Below the pieces are notes generated by a model that ran no database searches, was not told where the DNA came from, and saw only the letters and a list, made by a program, of their open reading frames with translations. From positions 1,364,001 through 1,428,000 of the forward strand of contig NC_014319.1 of the NCBI RefSeq assembly GCF_000196855.1: 64,000 nucleotides of DNA, written 5' to 3'. This DNA is from Leuconostoc gasicomitatum LMG 18811. Lineage in GTDB: Bacteria > Bacillota > Bacilli > Lactobacillales > Lactobacillaceae. A program made the translations under genes and the position numbers. This document shows, in pieces, positions 14,249 to 22,994 of the stretch; within the stretch, counting starts at the first letter, position 1; each line of letters begins with the position of its first letter.

Positions 14249-15720
14249 TAAGCTTCACTCCCTTCTGATAAATGACTATAAGGATCACTTTGTGACAACT
14301 GTGCCTCCTCTTCAGCGTATGGTCCTGCATGTAATGCTCTACGTGCTAACCAAACCATCACACCACCAATTACTGCAAAAGTCAAAAAGTATATAATATT
14401 TGAAATCAGGAGTGAGGCTACCGAAACATTTGGTGAAACGGCATCACTAATTGGCATTAAACCATAAACAACCCATGGATAACGACCAAGTTCTGTTACC
14501 AGCCAACCAGCAGTGTTTATCGCAAACGGTACGTAAATGCAAATACCTAAAATCCACAAAAACCAGCGCTGTGTCAAAATAAGTTGAGATTTTTTACGGT
14601 TCATCCACAGTGCAACAATTGCTAACATGAGTAAGCCACCAGCGCCAACGGTCATGACACGAAATGCATAAAACAATGTATTTTCAGGCACATAATAATT
14701 TTTAATATCACCATGTGTTTTACCATATTTCTTTTGGAATTGCTTTTCAAGTTCTGTTGTACCAACTGTATCGCCACCGGTTAATGAATGATGACCCAAG
14801 ATTGATAATACATATGGTATTTCTATCTTTGCAATAACTTTGTGTGTATCTGGATTCGTAACAGCGATGAGCGACCATGGCTGAGCTTTGTCTTTTCTAT
14901 CAGATGATTTAATTGTTTCATCGACACCTTCCATCGCTGCGTACTTCATAGGTTGCATAGATTGTAAATCAAAAGCATGTCGATCACCTGTCACTAGTGC
15001 ACCAGCTATTCCAATCATACCAATAATCAAAGCAATATTAATTGATTTCCGGAAAAACAGGACTTGGCTATCACCTTTTTTCAAATTTAATAATTTGAAT
15101 GCAGACATACCAGCAACCAAGAAACCAGCTGTAACTAGTGTTCCAACAACCACGTGTGGGAATTGAACCCATAATTGTTTATTTTTAAGTAGCGCACTAA
15201 AACTAACTAGCTGAGCGCGTCCCAGATGATTATCAATGGCGTAGCCAACAGGATTTTGCATGAACGAGTTTGCAGCCAAAATCCAAAGCGATGATATCGC
15301 AGATCCGATGGTCGTTATCCAAATTAACAAAACATGGACACCTGGTTTAAATCGATCCCAAGTAAATGACCATAAGCCAATGAACGTTGATTCAGCAAAA
15401 AAGGCCACTAAGGCTTCTATGGCTAACAACGAACCAAATATATCTCCGACATATCTTGAATATGCAGACCAATTCATACCAAATTGAAATTCTTGAATTA
15501 GACCTGTCACAACACCAACAGCAAAACTCAGTAAAAATATTTTGCCCCAAAATTGTGCCATTTTTTTGTACATCTCATCTTTTTTGATGACATACAATGT
15601 TTCCATAACTGATACCACAACACCCAAACCAATTGACATTGGTACGAAGAAAAAGTGAAATATCGTTGTCATTGCAAACTGAAATCTTGCTAAATCCAGA
15701 ATGCCTACTAATGTAACCAT
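14248..15720 (-). CDS. cydA: Cytochrome bd oxidase subunit I
   Basis: 490 residues from the ATG at 15720, which has GGAGG 5 nt upstream; an in-frame TTG four codons earlier is part of that ribosome binding site. Heme-ligand residues are visible: His22 in the first helix (TIFHFFF), the His in QFPHVVVG and the Met in YAFRVMTVG. EFQFGMNWS, AIEALVAFFAES (acidic proton-path residues) and the Q-loop lysine/glutamate (QPMKYAAMEG) are also present. The Q-loop is short, as in Firmicute enzymes. It oxidises quinol and reduces O2. It is first in cydAB. Confidence 0.95.
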   Translation of the reverse strand: MVTLVGILDLARFQFAMTTIFHFFFVPMSIGLGVVVSVMETLYVIKKDEMYKKMAQFWGKIFLLSFAVGVVTGLIQEFQFGMNWSAYSRYVGDIFGSLLAIEALVAFFAESTFIGLWSFTWDRFKPGVHVLLIWITTIGSAISSLWILAANSFMQNPVGYAIDNHLGRAQLVSFSALLKNKQLWVQFPHVVVGTLVTAGFLVAGMSAFKLLNLKKGDSQVLFFRKSINIALIIGMIGIAGALVTGDRHAFDLQSMQPMKYAAMEGVDETIKSSDRKDKAQPWSLIAVTNPDTHKVIAKIEIPYVLSILGHHSLTGGDTVGTTELEKQFQKKYGKTHGDIKNYYVPENTLFYAFRVMTVGAGGLLMLAIVALWMNRKKSQLILTQRWFLWILGICIYVPFAINTAGWLVTELGRYPWVVYGLMPISDAVSPNVSVASLLISNIIYFLTFAVIGGVMVWLARRALHAGPYAEEEAQLSQSDPYSHLSEGSEA

Positions 15721-15842
15721 GCGTTCCTCCAAAGTTATGACCAGCGCTTATCTTTACTGAAAAGTAACTCATCATTCATTTTTAACTATTCAAAGATACT
15801 AAGAGATATTGTTTATTCTCTGTATCATCTCCATTTTCTAGT

Positions 15843-15885
15843 TTATCACTTGATAAGCAGTTAAGTTGTTAAATTTTTGTAACAA
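15843..15885 (-). promoter_or_regulatory. Two inverted repeats upstream of cydA
   Basis: TTATCA-CT-TGATAA (15843-15856, perfect) and TTGTTA-N8-TAACAA (15866-15885, perfect halves) lie 120-165 nt upstream of the cydA start. The second resembles a Rex-type TTGTGA/TCACAA element, but the spacing (8 rather than 6) and sequence deviate. They are operator candidates for redox or carbon control of cydAB. Confidence 0.4.
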
Positions 15886-15903
15886 AAAAAACGCAAACTG
15901 CGT
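15884..15903 (-). terminator. Terminator of the DUF1292 gene
   Basis: The minus strand reads ACGCA, a 3-nt loop, TGCGT, then TTTTTTT, about 10 nt after the stop codon. Confidence 0.75.
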
Positions 15904-15912
15904 CTTCAGTAT

Positions 15913-16209
15913 TTATTCGAAGTTGTTGTCATCGTCTAAAAATGTATTTAACACTTCTTCAACCATGTCCCATTCTTTATCATCTTCTATTTGAATCAAA
16001 TCTTCTTCAGTGGCTTCCCCATTTTCATCAGGATTGAAAATATAAGCTTGGATGTCAACTTCTTCATCATCTTCAACACCTTCTGGAATAAGCAAAATAT
16101 AGTCTTTGCTATACTCATCAGAGTGAAATGTGAACAGTATTTCATACAGTGTTTCATCCCCATTTTCATCAACTAATGTGATGTTTTGTATTTCGTTTTG
16201 ATTTGCCAT
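15913..16209 (-). CDS. DUF1292 (YrzB-like) acidic protein
   Basis: About 98 residues from MANQNEIQNITLVDENGDE. It is very acidic and matches DUF1292 (ITLVDENGDETLYEILFTF and the central LLIPEG). The family forms a conserved cluster with ireB and ruvX in Firmicutes, as here; its function is unknown. The start is uncertain: GTG codons at 16230 and 16221 would add 4-7 residues, and none of the options has a clear Shine-Dalgarno. A strong hairpin separates it from ruvX, so it may be transcribed separately. Confidence 0.82.
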   Translation of the reverse strand: MANQNEIQNITLVDENGDETLYEILFTFHSDEYSKDYILLIPEGVEDDEEVDIQAYIFNPDENGEATEEDLIQIEDDKEWDMVEEVLNTFLDDDNNFE

Positions 16210-16289
16210 ATTTATTAGCACGTGAACCACTTCATGATACCAGCTTGTTCACGCATTCCCTTCAAAGTTAATAACTTTATTATAACGTA

Positions 16290-16320
16290 AGAACAACGTT
16301 TCGTATAGAAACGTTGTTCT
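16290..16320 (-). terminator. Perfect 13-bp hairpin after ruvX
   Basis: AGAACAACGTTTC / GAAACGTTGTTCT with a 5-nt loop lies 4 nt past the ruvX stop. The U-run is poor on both strands, so it may be a weak terminator or an mRNA-stabilising processing hairpin. Confidence 0.55.
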
Positions 16321-16323
16321 GAT

Positions 16324-16755
16324 TTATTTTGTTAATTTACCATTAGCATCCAAATAATTTTGTAAAATAAACTCGGCAGCAATTTTATCAATTACTTGTT
16401 TTCGCTTTTTTCGTGAGACATCTGCCTCTTCAATTAACATACGCTCCGCTTGCACAGTGGTAAGTCGTTCATCCTGAAAGTCTGTTGGCAATTCAAAACG
16501 TTCTTCGACCATCTTGGCATAATTGCGTGCAGCTTCTGCTCGTGGCCCTTCAGAATTATTCATATTTTTTGGTAAACCAACAACGACAGATTTGGCTTGC
16601 TTTTCCTTGATAATTTCACCAAGTCGCTGCAAACCAAATTCATTTTCGTCCTCATTAATACGAATAATTTCAACGCCTTGTGCGGTCCACCCCATGGGGT
16701 CACTAACTGATACACCGACTGTACGACTTCCAACATCTAATCCTAATATGCGCAT
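16324..16755 (-). CDS. ruvX: RuvX/YqgF putative pre-16S rRNA nuclease / Holliday junction resolvase
   Basis: 143 residues with an RNase H-like fold. Conserved blocks are [20 protein letters not shown] (first catalytic Asp), [23 protein letters not shown] (catalytic Glu region) and the terminal [14 protein letters not shown]. Family members process the 5' end of 16S rRNA precursor and were originally proposed as Holliday junction resolvases. It overlaps ireB by one nucleotide (TAATG), so coupled translation is likely. Confidence 0.93.
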   Translation of the reverse strand: MRILGLDVGSRTVGVSVSDPMGWTAQGVEIIRINEDENEFGLQRLGEIIKEKQAKSVVVGLPKNMNNSEGPRAEAARNYAKMVEERFELPTDFQDERLTTVQAERMLIEEADVSRKKRKQVIDKIAAEFILQNYLDANGKLTK

Positions 16756-17006
16756 TATTTTTTTAAATAGGCGCGTACAAGTTCTTCAATAATTTCATCA
16801 CGTTCGTGACGCTTAATTAAATTACGTGCATCATTAAGGCGCGGAATATAAGCTGGATCACCTGACATTAAATAACCAACAATTTGATTAATCGGGTTAT
16901 AGCCTTTTTCTTCTAAGGCGTTATAAACTATTTCTAATGTATCATGAATATCCTTTGGCATTTGATTACCAAAATCAAATATGGCTGTTTCATCTCCTAC
17001 TGACAT
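16755..17006 (-). CDS. ireB: IreB family regulatory phosphoprotein
   Basis: 83 residues, DUF965/IreB (YrzL). It begins [20 protein letters not shown], with [30 protein letters not shown] in the middle. In Enterococcus faecalis IreB is phosphorylated by the PASTA kinase IreK and modulates cephalosporin resistance; the N-terminal threonine needed for that is visible here (T7). A GGAG-rich ribosome binding site precedes the start. Gene order alaS-ireB-ruvX-DUF1292 is conserved among Firmicutes. Confidence 0.92.
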   Translation of the reverse strand: MSVGDETAIFDFGNQMPKDIHDTLEIVYNALEEKGYNPINQIVGYLMSGDPAYIPRLNDARNLIKRHERDEIIEELVRAYLKK

Positions 17007-17131
17007 CGTACACGCTCCTCTCCTTGAAAAAATTTATGATATCTTAAGCGATCAAAATTGTTGCTCACCACTACTATACCCAATTATTATAACCGTAACA
17101 TAACAATTAGGTAAAGAATCCAACTTTTTGG

Positions 17132-19813
17132 TTACACTTTAGCTAAAAAGTTAGCCACGTCAGCAAACGCTTCAGCAATACCTGCAGGATTTTTGCCACC
17201 CGCTTGTGCCATATCAGGGCGCCCACCACCGCCACCACCAACTCGTGGGGCAATAGCTTTAATTAATTCTCCTGCTTTAATACCCGCAGCATTTGCGCTT
17301 GGTGATGCCGTTACAATGAGATTAACCCGACCATCCACAGTGGCAGCTAATACCAAAACATCTGAAGGATAACTCATTTTCCAATTATCAGCTACCTGTC
17401 GCAAACCATCCATTCCTGAAACTTGTAATTGTGCTGTGATGTATGAGTGCCCATGACTTGTTTTTACATCAGAAAATACTTCAGTAGCAGCAGCGTTGGC
17501 TAATTGAGACTCTAATGACTCTAACTTGCGTTGCGTTGCTTTCAATTCTAATTGCATATCGGCCACTTTCGAAGGAACATCTGTTAGTCTTTGCGCTTTG
17601 ACAGTCGTCGCGATGGCTTTTAACGCATTTTCTTCTGCCTGATACAAAGCAATAGCCTGTAAACCTGTTACTGCCTCAATACGACGAACACCTGCACCAA
17701 TACCTGATTCAGAAACAATTTTAAACAAGCCAAGCTCTGCAGTAGATTTGACATGTGTGCCACCATCGAACTCTTTATTGAAATCGCCAATTGATACAAC
17801 ACGAACTAATGCACCATATTTTTCACCAAACACAGCCACTGCACCCATTTTTTTAGCTGATTCAATATCAGTTTCTAACCATGACACAGGTAAATTATTA
17901 GCAATTTCATGATTCATCAACGTTTCAATTTTTTCTATATTTTCCTCTGAAACAGGGCCTTCGTTGGTAAAATCAAAACGTAAGTATTCAGGTTCCACAA
18001 GTGATCCAGCTTGATGTATGTCACCACCAATAATATTTCGCAGAGATTGATCTAACATGTGAGTTGCCGTGTGGTTTTTAGATACTGCAATATGGCGTGC
18101 CATATCTACTTGCAAATTTACTGTGTCAGTCAACTTAAAATCACACAGTACATCGACTGTATGAATATGTTGCCCGTTTGGCGCGTTTTGCACATCAATG
18201 ACACGCGCAATAACTTTACCTGTGGCAGTTAATACCTCACCATAGTCAGCCACTTGTCCACCCATCTCTGCGTAAAACGGTGTTTTATCAAATACGAGTT
18301 GTAACTTTTGACCTTTAACAGCTGAACTTAATAAAGCATCAACACCTTGATCATCTTGACCAATAATAGCCATAATTTTGGCATTATCAACTGCGGTGAC
18401 TGACCAACCAACATACTGAGAGGCAACTTTCAAATCCGTTAATACTGCGTTTTGAATGCCCATTGATTTGTCATTTGCGCGAGCAGCACGTGCGCGTGTA
18501 CGCTGTGCTTGAAGCGCATCATTAAATCCTTGAATATCCACAGTCAAATCAGCTTCAGCAGCCTGCTCCTGTGTTAATTCCAAAGGAAAACCATAGGTAT
18601 CAGATAATTTAAAAGCATCAATCCCTGATAGTTGTGTCTTACCTTCTGCCTTAGCCTGATTAATGACCTGGTTTAGCAGCGCTAAGCCACCTGTTAATGT
18701 TGCATTGAAACGTTTTTCTTCAGCAGCGATTATTTTTTGAATTTTAGGCGTATTTTCCAAAATTTCTGGATAATAACTTTGCATAATATCACCTACAACA
18801 GGAACTAGTTGTGTTAAAAACTCACCTGTTATACCTAATTTTTGGCCATGCAAAACCGCACGACGCAGTAAACGTCGAATGACATAACCACGTCCTTCAT
18901 TAGAAGGTAGTGCCCCATCGCCAATTGCAAATGTCACCGCACGAATATGATCGGCAATAACCTTAAAGCTTGTATTACTTTCTGAGTTAACAAGACTATC
19001 ATACTTAAAACCATCTGACAGAGCTTCTGTTGCTTTAATAATTGGTAAAAACAAGTCTGTATCAAAGTTAGTACGCCCTTTTTGGAAAACCGAAACCACT
19101 CGTTCAAGGCCCATACCAGTATCAATATTCTTATGTGGTAACTCTGGGTATTGGGCGTTATCTGTCAAACCTGGTAGATGATTAAACTGTGAAAAGACAA
19201 TGTTCCAAATTTCTAAATACCGTTCATTTTCGCCACCTGGATACATTTCAGGATCGTTGTCAGGTAAATCCTGAAAATCTTTACCGCGATCAAAGAAAAT
19301 TTCTGAATCTGGTCCTGATGGTCCCTCGCCAATATCCCAAAAGTTATCTTCTACTTCATAAATATGTCCTTCTGGAATATCTGTTTTTTCTTGCCATATT
19401 TTTTTAGCTTCAGTGTCTTTAGGATAAACTGTGACATATAAAAGTTCTTTATCCAAGCCATACCACTTAGGACTTGTTAATAATTCCCACGCCCAAGGAA
19501 TACCTTCTTCTTTAAAATAATCACCAATTGAGAAATTACCCATCATCTCAAATAATGTATGGTGTCGTGCTGTTTTACCGACATTCTCAATATCATTAGT
19601 TCGAATGGCCTTTTGTGCATTGGTAATTCTTGGATTTTCTGGCACAGCTGATCCATCAAAATATTTTTTCAAAGTCGCAACGCCTGAATTAATCCACAAT
19701 AAAGTTGGATCATCTTGTGGAATAAGATTTTTTGAAGGCACAATTTCATGGCCCTTTGATGCAAAAAAGTCTAAAAACATTTGACGAATTTGTGAGGAAT
19801 TGAGTTCTTTCAT
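17132..19813 (-). CDS. alaS: Alanyl-tRNA synthetase
   Basis: 893 residues. The class II catalytic core begins [18 protein letters not shown], with [31 protein letters not shown]. An editing domain contains HTATHML and a later FDGGTHV (residues 682-688), and a C-terminal C-Ala domain has the glycine-rich [18 protein letters not shown]. It charges tRNA-Ala and clears Ser/Gly mischarging. The usual CGGTH zinc-binding cysteine reads Asp683, a departure from the canonical motif. AAGGAG lies 9 nt before the ATG. Expression is under a T-box leader upstream. Confidence 0.95.
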   Translation of the reverse strand: MKELNSSQIRQMFLDFFASKGHEIVPSKNLIPQDDPTLLWINSGVATLKKYFDGSAVPENPRITNAQKAIRTNDIENVGKTARHHTLFEMMGNFSIGDYFKEEGIPWAWELLTSPKWYGLDKELLYVTVYPKDTEAKKIWQEKTDIPEGHIYEVEDNFWDIGEGPSGPDSEIFFDRGKDFQDLPDNDPEMYPGGENERYLEIWNIVFSQFNHLPGLTDNAQYPELPHKNIDTGMGLERVVSVFQKGRTNFDTDLFLPIIKATEALSDGFKYDSLVNSESNTSFKVIADHIRAVTFAIGDGALPSNEGRGYVIRRLLRRAVLHGQKLGITGEFLTQLVPVVGDIMQSYYPEILENTPKIQKIIAAEEKRFNATLTGGLALLNQVINQAKAEGKTQLSGIDAFKLSDTYGFPLELTQEQAAEADLTVDIQGFNDALQAQRTRARAARANDKSMGIQNAVLTDLKVASQYVGWSVTAVDNAKIMAIIGQDDQGVDALLSSAVKGQKLQLVFDKTPFYAEMGGQVADYGEVLTATGKVIARVIDVQNAPNGQHIHTVDVLCDFKLTDTVNLQVDMARHIAVSKNHTATHMLDQSLRNIIGGDIHQAGSLVEPEYLRFDFTNEGPVSEENIEKIETLMNHEIANNLPVSWLETDIESAKKMGAVAVFGEKYGALVRVVSIGDFNKEFDGGTHVKSTAELGLFKIVSESGIGAGVRRIEAVTGLQAIALYQAEENALKAIATTVKAQRLTDVPSKVADMQLELKATQRKLESLESQLANAAATEVFSDVKTSHGHSYITAQLQVSGMDGLRQVADNWKMSYPSDVLVLAATVDGRVNLIVTASPSANAAGIKAGELIKAIAPRVGGGGGGRPDMAQAGGKNPAGIAEAFADVANFLAKV

Positions 19814-19840
19814 AATTAATTTCTCCTTAATTTAACTATA

Positions 19841-20063
19841 AAAAGACCATAACAAAGTGCGGACGCGTGACCGTGGTACCACCGCAATTTGTAATGATCT
19901 TTAATCTTTACCTTTAAATCTCATAACGCTGAGGCGCGGTAACTTTTCAGTTACAATATGACCTGAGAGCACAAAATTCACGACGTGTGTTTTACATTAA
20001 CCAACACATTTCTAATTTGACGTTCTAAAAATTTCGCATATTCAGATTTCATAAATTATTATA
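19841..20063 (-). promoter_or_regulatory. T-box riboswitch leader of alaS with promoter
   Basis: Minus strand: extended -10 TGC-TATAAT (20063-20058), a Stem I region closed by AATATG / CATATT, small stems II and III, the T-box core GGTGGTACCACGG (19883-19871) and a long terminator helix ending at 19845 with a U-run. The only GCN triplet in the predicted specifier side of Stem I is GCU (19970-19968), matching alanine. Uncharged tRNA-Ala should favour the antiterminator. Secondary structure was judged by eye. Confidence 0.88.
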
Positions 20064-20068
20064 GCACA

Positions 20069-21403
20069 TTACCAACCAATATGATTGTCAGTTTCTGGCA
20101 AAGTCAATTGGCCGTGTGCTAACTCACTAAATGCCTGTTCCATGATATTAAAAGCATGAGTTAATTGTTTTTCTGTTATCACCAATGGTGGTTGGAAACG
20201 CAAGGTGTTACCACGTAAACTAATCATAATCGCGCCCAATTCAAAAATGCGATAAATTAACTTTGTAGTTGCCACATTATCCGGCATACCAGAACTGTCT
20301 ATAATATCAATTCCACCGTTCAATCCATATAATCGCACATCGCCAATAAACGTATAGCGCTTTGCTGCTTGTTCAAAAAATTCTTGCGCTAGTAATCCTA
20401 ATTTTTCAGAACGCGCCACCAGATGCTCTTCTGCAATGACATCTAGTGTTGCCAATGCCGCTGCAGCGGTAACAGGATTACCTGCGGTTGTATAGACGTT
20501 AGCTGGTGCTGACAAGCTTGACATAATCTCAGTACGGCCAATAACAGCACTTAATGGCAGGCCACTGGCAATTGATTTTCCAATGCTCATCATATCTGGT
20601 GCAATACCAAAATGGTCAATCGACCACATCTTTCCTGTCCGTCCTAAACCTTGATTAACCTCATCAACAGCAAAAACAATGCCATTTTCTCTAGTAAATT
20701 CATAAACTAATGACATATACTTTTGTGGTGCCTTAATAATACCACCATCACCTTGAATCGGTTCAATGATGACTAGAGCAACTTCATCTGCAGGTAAATA
20801 AGTTTCAAATGGTAATTTAAATTGTTTAAATAAGCGTTCCGAAAAATCATCGTCCGATTCTCCGAGTAATCTTTGCGTTTGATCTGGAAAAGGCACTTTA
20901 ACAATTCCTGGTAAAAGTGGCCCAATATGACGTGCCATATTTAAACTCACGCCAGAAATAGACAATGCACCATATGTTGATCCATGATAAGCACCAGTAA
21001 AGCTCACAATATATTGTCGACCCGTGAATCCTCGAGCAAATTTAATCATCGCATCGTTTGCATCTGAACCTGAATTACCAAAGGCAACTTGTTTATCAAA
21101 ATTTCCAGGTGCCAATTCAGTCAATCGCTTCGCTAGAGCGGCCGTCGTTGTATTAGCAAAATAGGCCGGTGTATACTGAATAAGTTTTTTTGCTTGGGCA
21201 GTAATCGCTGCCACAATTTTTGGATGTGAATGTCCAGTATTAGTTGCACTAGCACTGGCTAAAAGATCAATATAATCACGACCATTTGCATCGGTAATTA
21301 TTGCTCCTTGACCATGATCAATGACTATATCAAAATATTTAACTCGAGTTGCATCTGCTAAATGCATTTTTTCTTCATTCAGAATATCTTGATTTTTTGA
21401 CAT
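20069..21403 (-). CDS. PLP-dependent class III aminotransferase, isoleucine 2-epimerase-like
   Basis: 444 residues from the ATG at 21403, which has GGGGGG 6 nt upstream; the longer open frame reads through the upstream hairpin. Fold-type I class III signatures are GNSGSDANDAMIKFARG (about 109-125), AVDEVNQGLGRTG with Asp247, and the PLP lysine Lys276 in MMSIGKSIASG. The overall pattern (DLLASASA-TNTGHSH, QYTPAYF, YGLNGGI, terminal HIGW) matches my recollection of the Lactobacillus buchneri isoleucine 2-epimerase better than GabT or ArgD. It would interconvert L-Ile and D-allo-Ile. The adjacent amino-acid permease fits. Substrate is an inference. Confidence 0.75.
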   Translation of the reverse strand: MSKNQDILNEEKMHLADATRVKYFDIVIDHGQGAIITDANGRDYIDLLASASATNTGHSHPKIVAAITAQAKKLIQYTPAYFANTTTAALAKRLTELAPGNFDKQVAFGNSGSDANDAMIKFARGFTGRQYIVSFTGAYHGSTYGALSISGVSLNMARHIGPLLPGIVKVPFPDQTQRLLGESDDDFSERLFKQFKLPFETYLPADEVALVIIEPIQGDGGIIKAPQKYMSLVYEFTRENGIVFAVDEVNQGLGRTGKMWSIDHFGIAPDMMSIGKSIASGLPLSAVIGRTEIMSSLSAPANVYTTAGNPVTAAAALATLDVIAEEHLVARSEKLGLLAQEFFEQAAKRYTFIGDVRLYGLNGGIDIIDSSGMPDNVATTKLIYRIFELGAIMISLRGNTLRFQPPLVITEKQLTHAFNIMEQAFSELAHGQLTLPETDNHIGW

Positions 21404-21429
21404 GCAATTCCCCCCTTTTTGCTTACAAT

Positions 21430-21455
21430 AAAAGTCCTGATTTCGCAGGACTTTT
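21430..21455 (-). terminator. Intergenic hairpin between permease and epimerase genes
   Basis: AAAAGTCCTG / CAGGACTTTT, a perfect 10-bp stem with a 6-nt loop, starts 6 nt past the permease stop. It has only a short T-rich tail. It probably gives partial termination or mRNA processing, lowering expression of the downstream epimerase gene. Confidence 0.65.
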
Positions 21456-21460
21456 GACAT

Positions 21461-22891
21461 TTATTTGCGTGATATTTTACTGTGTTTAGCACCGTAAACA
21501 GCGTAAATAATTAAACCAATGACAAACCATCCAAAAGCATAAAATTTTGCTTGATTGTCTAATTCATAGAAAATAAAGCCAGATCCTAATGCTGATAGCG
21601 CTGGCATTACTGGATAAAATGGCATTTTAAAGCCTGGTTCTTGAATGTCTTTGCCTTCACGCGGACGCAATGCATAAATCCCAAGTGAAACAATTATAAA
21701 TGCAATCAATGTACCGGCAGAAATCAAGCCAGCTAACTCTGTAAAACTAAATACAGAACCAATCAAAATTGCAATAATCGATAATACTAACAAAGCATTG
21801 TTAGGAAGACCTCTATCATTAACTTTTCCTAAGAAACCAGGTAATAAACCATCTCTACCAAAAGCATACAATAATCGTGAACCAGCAAGCATCATACCGA
21901 TAATTGCTGTAAACATACCAATCAAAGCCACAATTGATAACAAATTAGACGTAAATTCATGCCCAGAATGCAATAATGCCCATGCAGCAGGAGCCGCATT
22001 ATTAGCGTATTTTGAATAATGGAACATACCAACTAAGACCAATGATACTGTTACAAAGAGGATTGTTGCAATAATCAAAGAACCGATAATGCCACGCGGC
22101 ATTGTTCTTTTGGGATCCTTCGCCTCAGCTGAACTGGCAGCAATAGAGTCAAAGCCAATATAAGCCAAGAAAATTTGTGAGGCGCCAGCAAAGATACCTG
22201 ACCAACCACCAAAGTCTGTCCCAGCCTTATGAGCTGGAATAAATGGTACATAGTTACCTGGATGAATGGCTGTTAAACCAACACCAATGAATATCAAAAT
22301 AACTAATACTTTACCAACAACCAATACATTTTCGACACGAGCAGTTGTGTTTGTCCCGCGCCACAATAAGACAGCTACGATTAAAACTGCAAATAACGAA
22401 GCAATATCAACCACTCCGCCATGTCCAGCAGCAAAAGATCCTGCTAAAGCAGATGGTAAGACGAGATTATGTGATCCAAGAAATAGTTTAAAGTTTGCTG
22501 ACCAACCAGATGCGACAAAGGCAACGGCAATAAAATATTCCGCTAAAAGCGCCCAGCCAGCAATCCAGCCAAATACTTCTCCAAAAACAACATTTGCCCA
22601 AGTATAAGCTGAACCAGCAAATGGTAGAGCGGACGCAAATTCAGAGTAAGCAAAAGCGGCCAGTCCAGACACAATGGCAGCAATAACAAACGAGATTGCA
22701 ACCGCTGGTCCAGCATGATTCGCAGCCACGATACCAGGCAGTGTAAAGATGGCAGTTGATACAATTGTACCAATCCCCAGTGCCAACATTTCTTTAACCC
22801 CTAGTGTTTTACGTAGGTGTGCATCACTAATAGCAAAGCTCGATGGGCTCGCTTTATGAAACCACCCAGTTTTTGTTTTTGATTCCGACAT
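21461..22891 (-). CDS. APC-superfamily amino-acid permease
   Basis: 476 residues with about 12-13 transmembrane helices. The APC signature is LGIGTIVSTAIFTLPGIVAANHAGPAVAISF in helix 1, with FAYSEFASALPFAGSAYTWA in helices 2-3 and GFDSIAASSAEAKDPKRTMPRGI in the central loop. It resembles the cationic amino-acid transporter subgroup (YfnA/CAT-like). GGAGGG precedes the start. It lies directly upstream of the isoleucine epimerase-like gene, so branched-chain amino acid uptake is a reasonable guess, but substrate cannot be read from sequence. Confidence 0.85.
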   Translation of the reverse strand: MSESKTKTGWFHKASPSSFAISDAHLRKTLGVKEMLALGIGTIVSTAIFTLPGIVAANHAGPAVAISFVIAAIVSGLAAFAYSEFASALPFAGSAYTWANVVFGEVFGWIAGWALLAEYFIAVAFVASGWSANFKLFLGSHNLVLPSALAGSFAAGHGGVVDIASLFAVLIVAVLLWRGTNTTARVENVLVVGKVLVILIFIGVGLTAIHPGNYVPFIPAHKAGTDFGGWSGIFAGASQIFLAYIGFDSIAASSAEAKDPKRTMPRGIIGSLIIATILFVTVSLVLVGMFHYSKYANNAAPAAWALLHSGHEFTSNLLSIVALIGMFTAIIGMMLAGSRLLYAFGRDGLLPGFLGKVNDRGLPNNALLVLSIIAILIGSVFSFTELAGLISAGTLIAFIIVSLGIYALRPREGKDIQEPGFKMPFYPVMPALSALGSGFIFYELDNQAKFYAFGWFVIGLIIYAVYGAKHSKISRK

Positions 22892-22956
22892 ATATTTATT
22901 CCCTCCAAAGGTTACAAAAGTTACTTGATAATATTAACATTTTCTAATCTTATTGT

Positions 22957-22987
22957 CAATAAAAAAACAGAATCGAAATTCTGTTTT
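22957..22987 (-). terminator. Terminator of gntP
   Basis: The minus strand reads AAAACAGAAT, loop TTCG, ATTCTGTTTT, then T-rich. It lies 8 nt after the gntP stop. Confidence 0.85.
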
Positions 22988-22994
22988 AAGCACT

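Noticed and set aside
22266-22607. 113-residue plus-strand frame inside the permease gene
   Set aside because: Antisense to a well-supported transmembrane protein, low-complexity Pro/Thr/Lys composition and no ribosome binding site.
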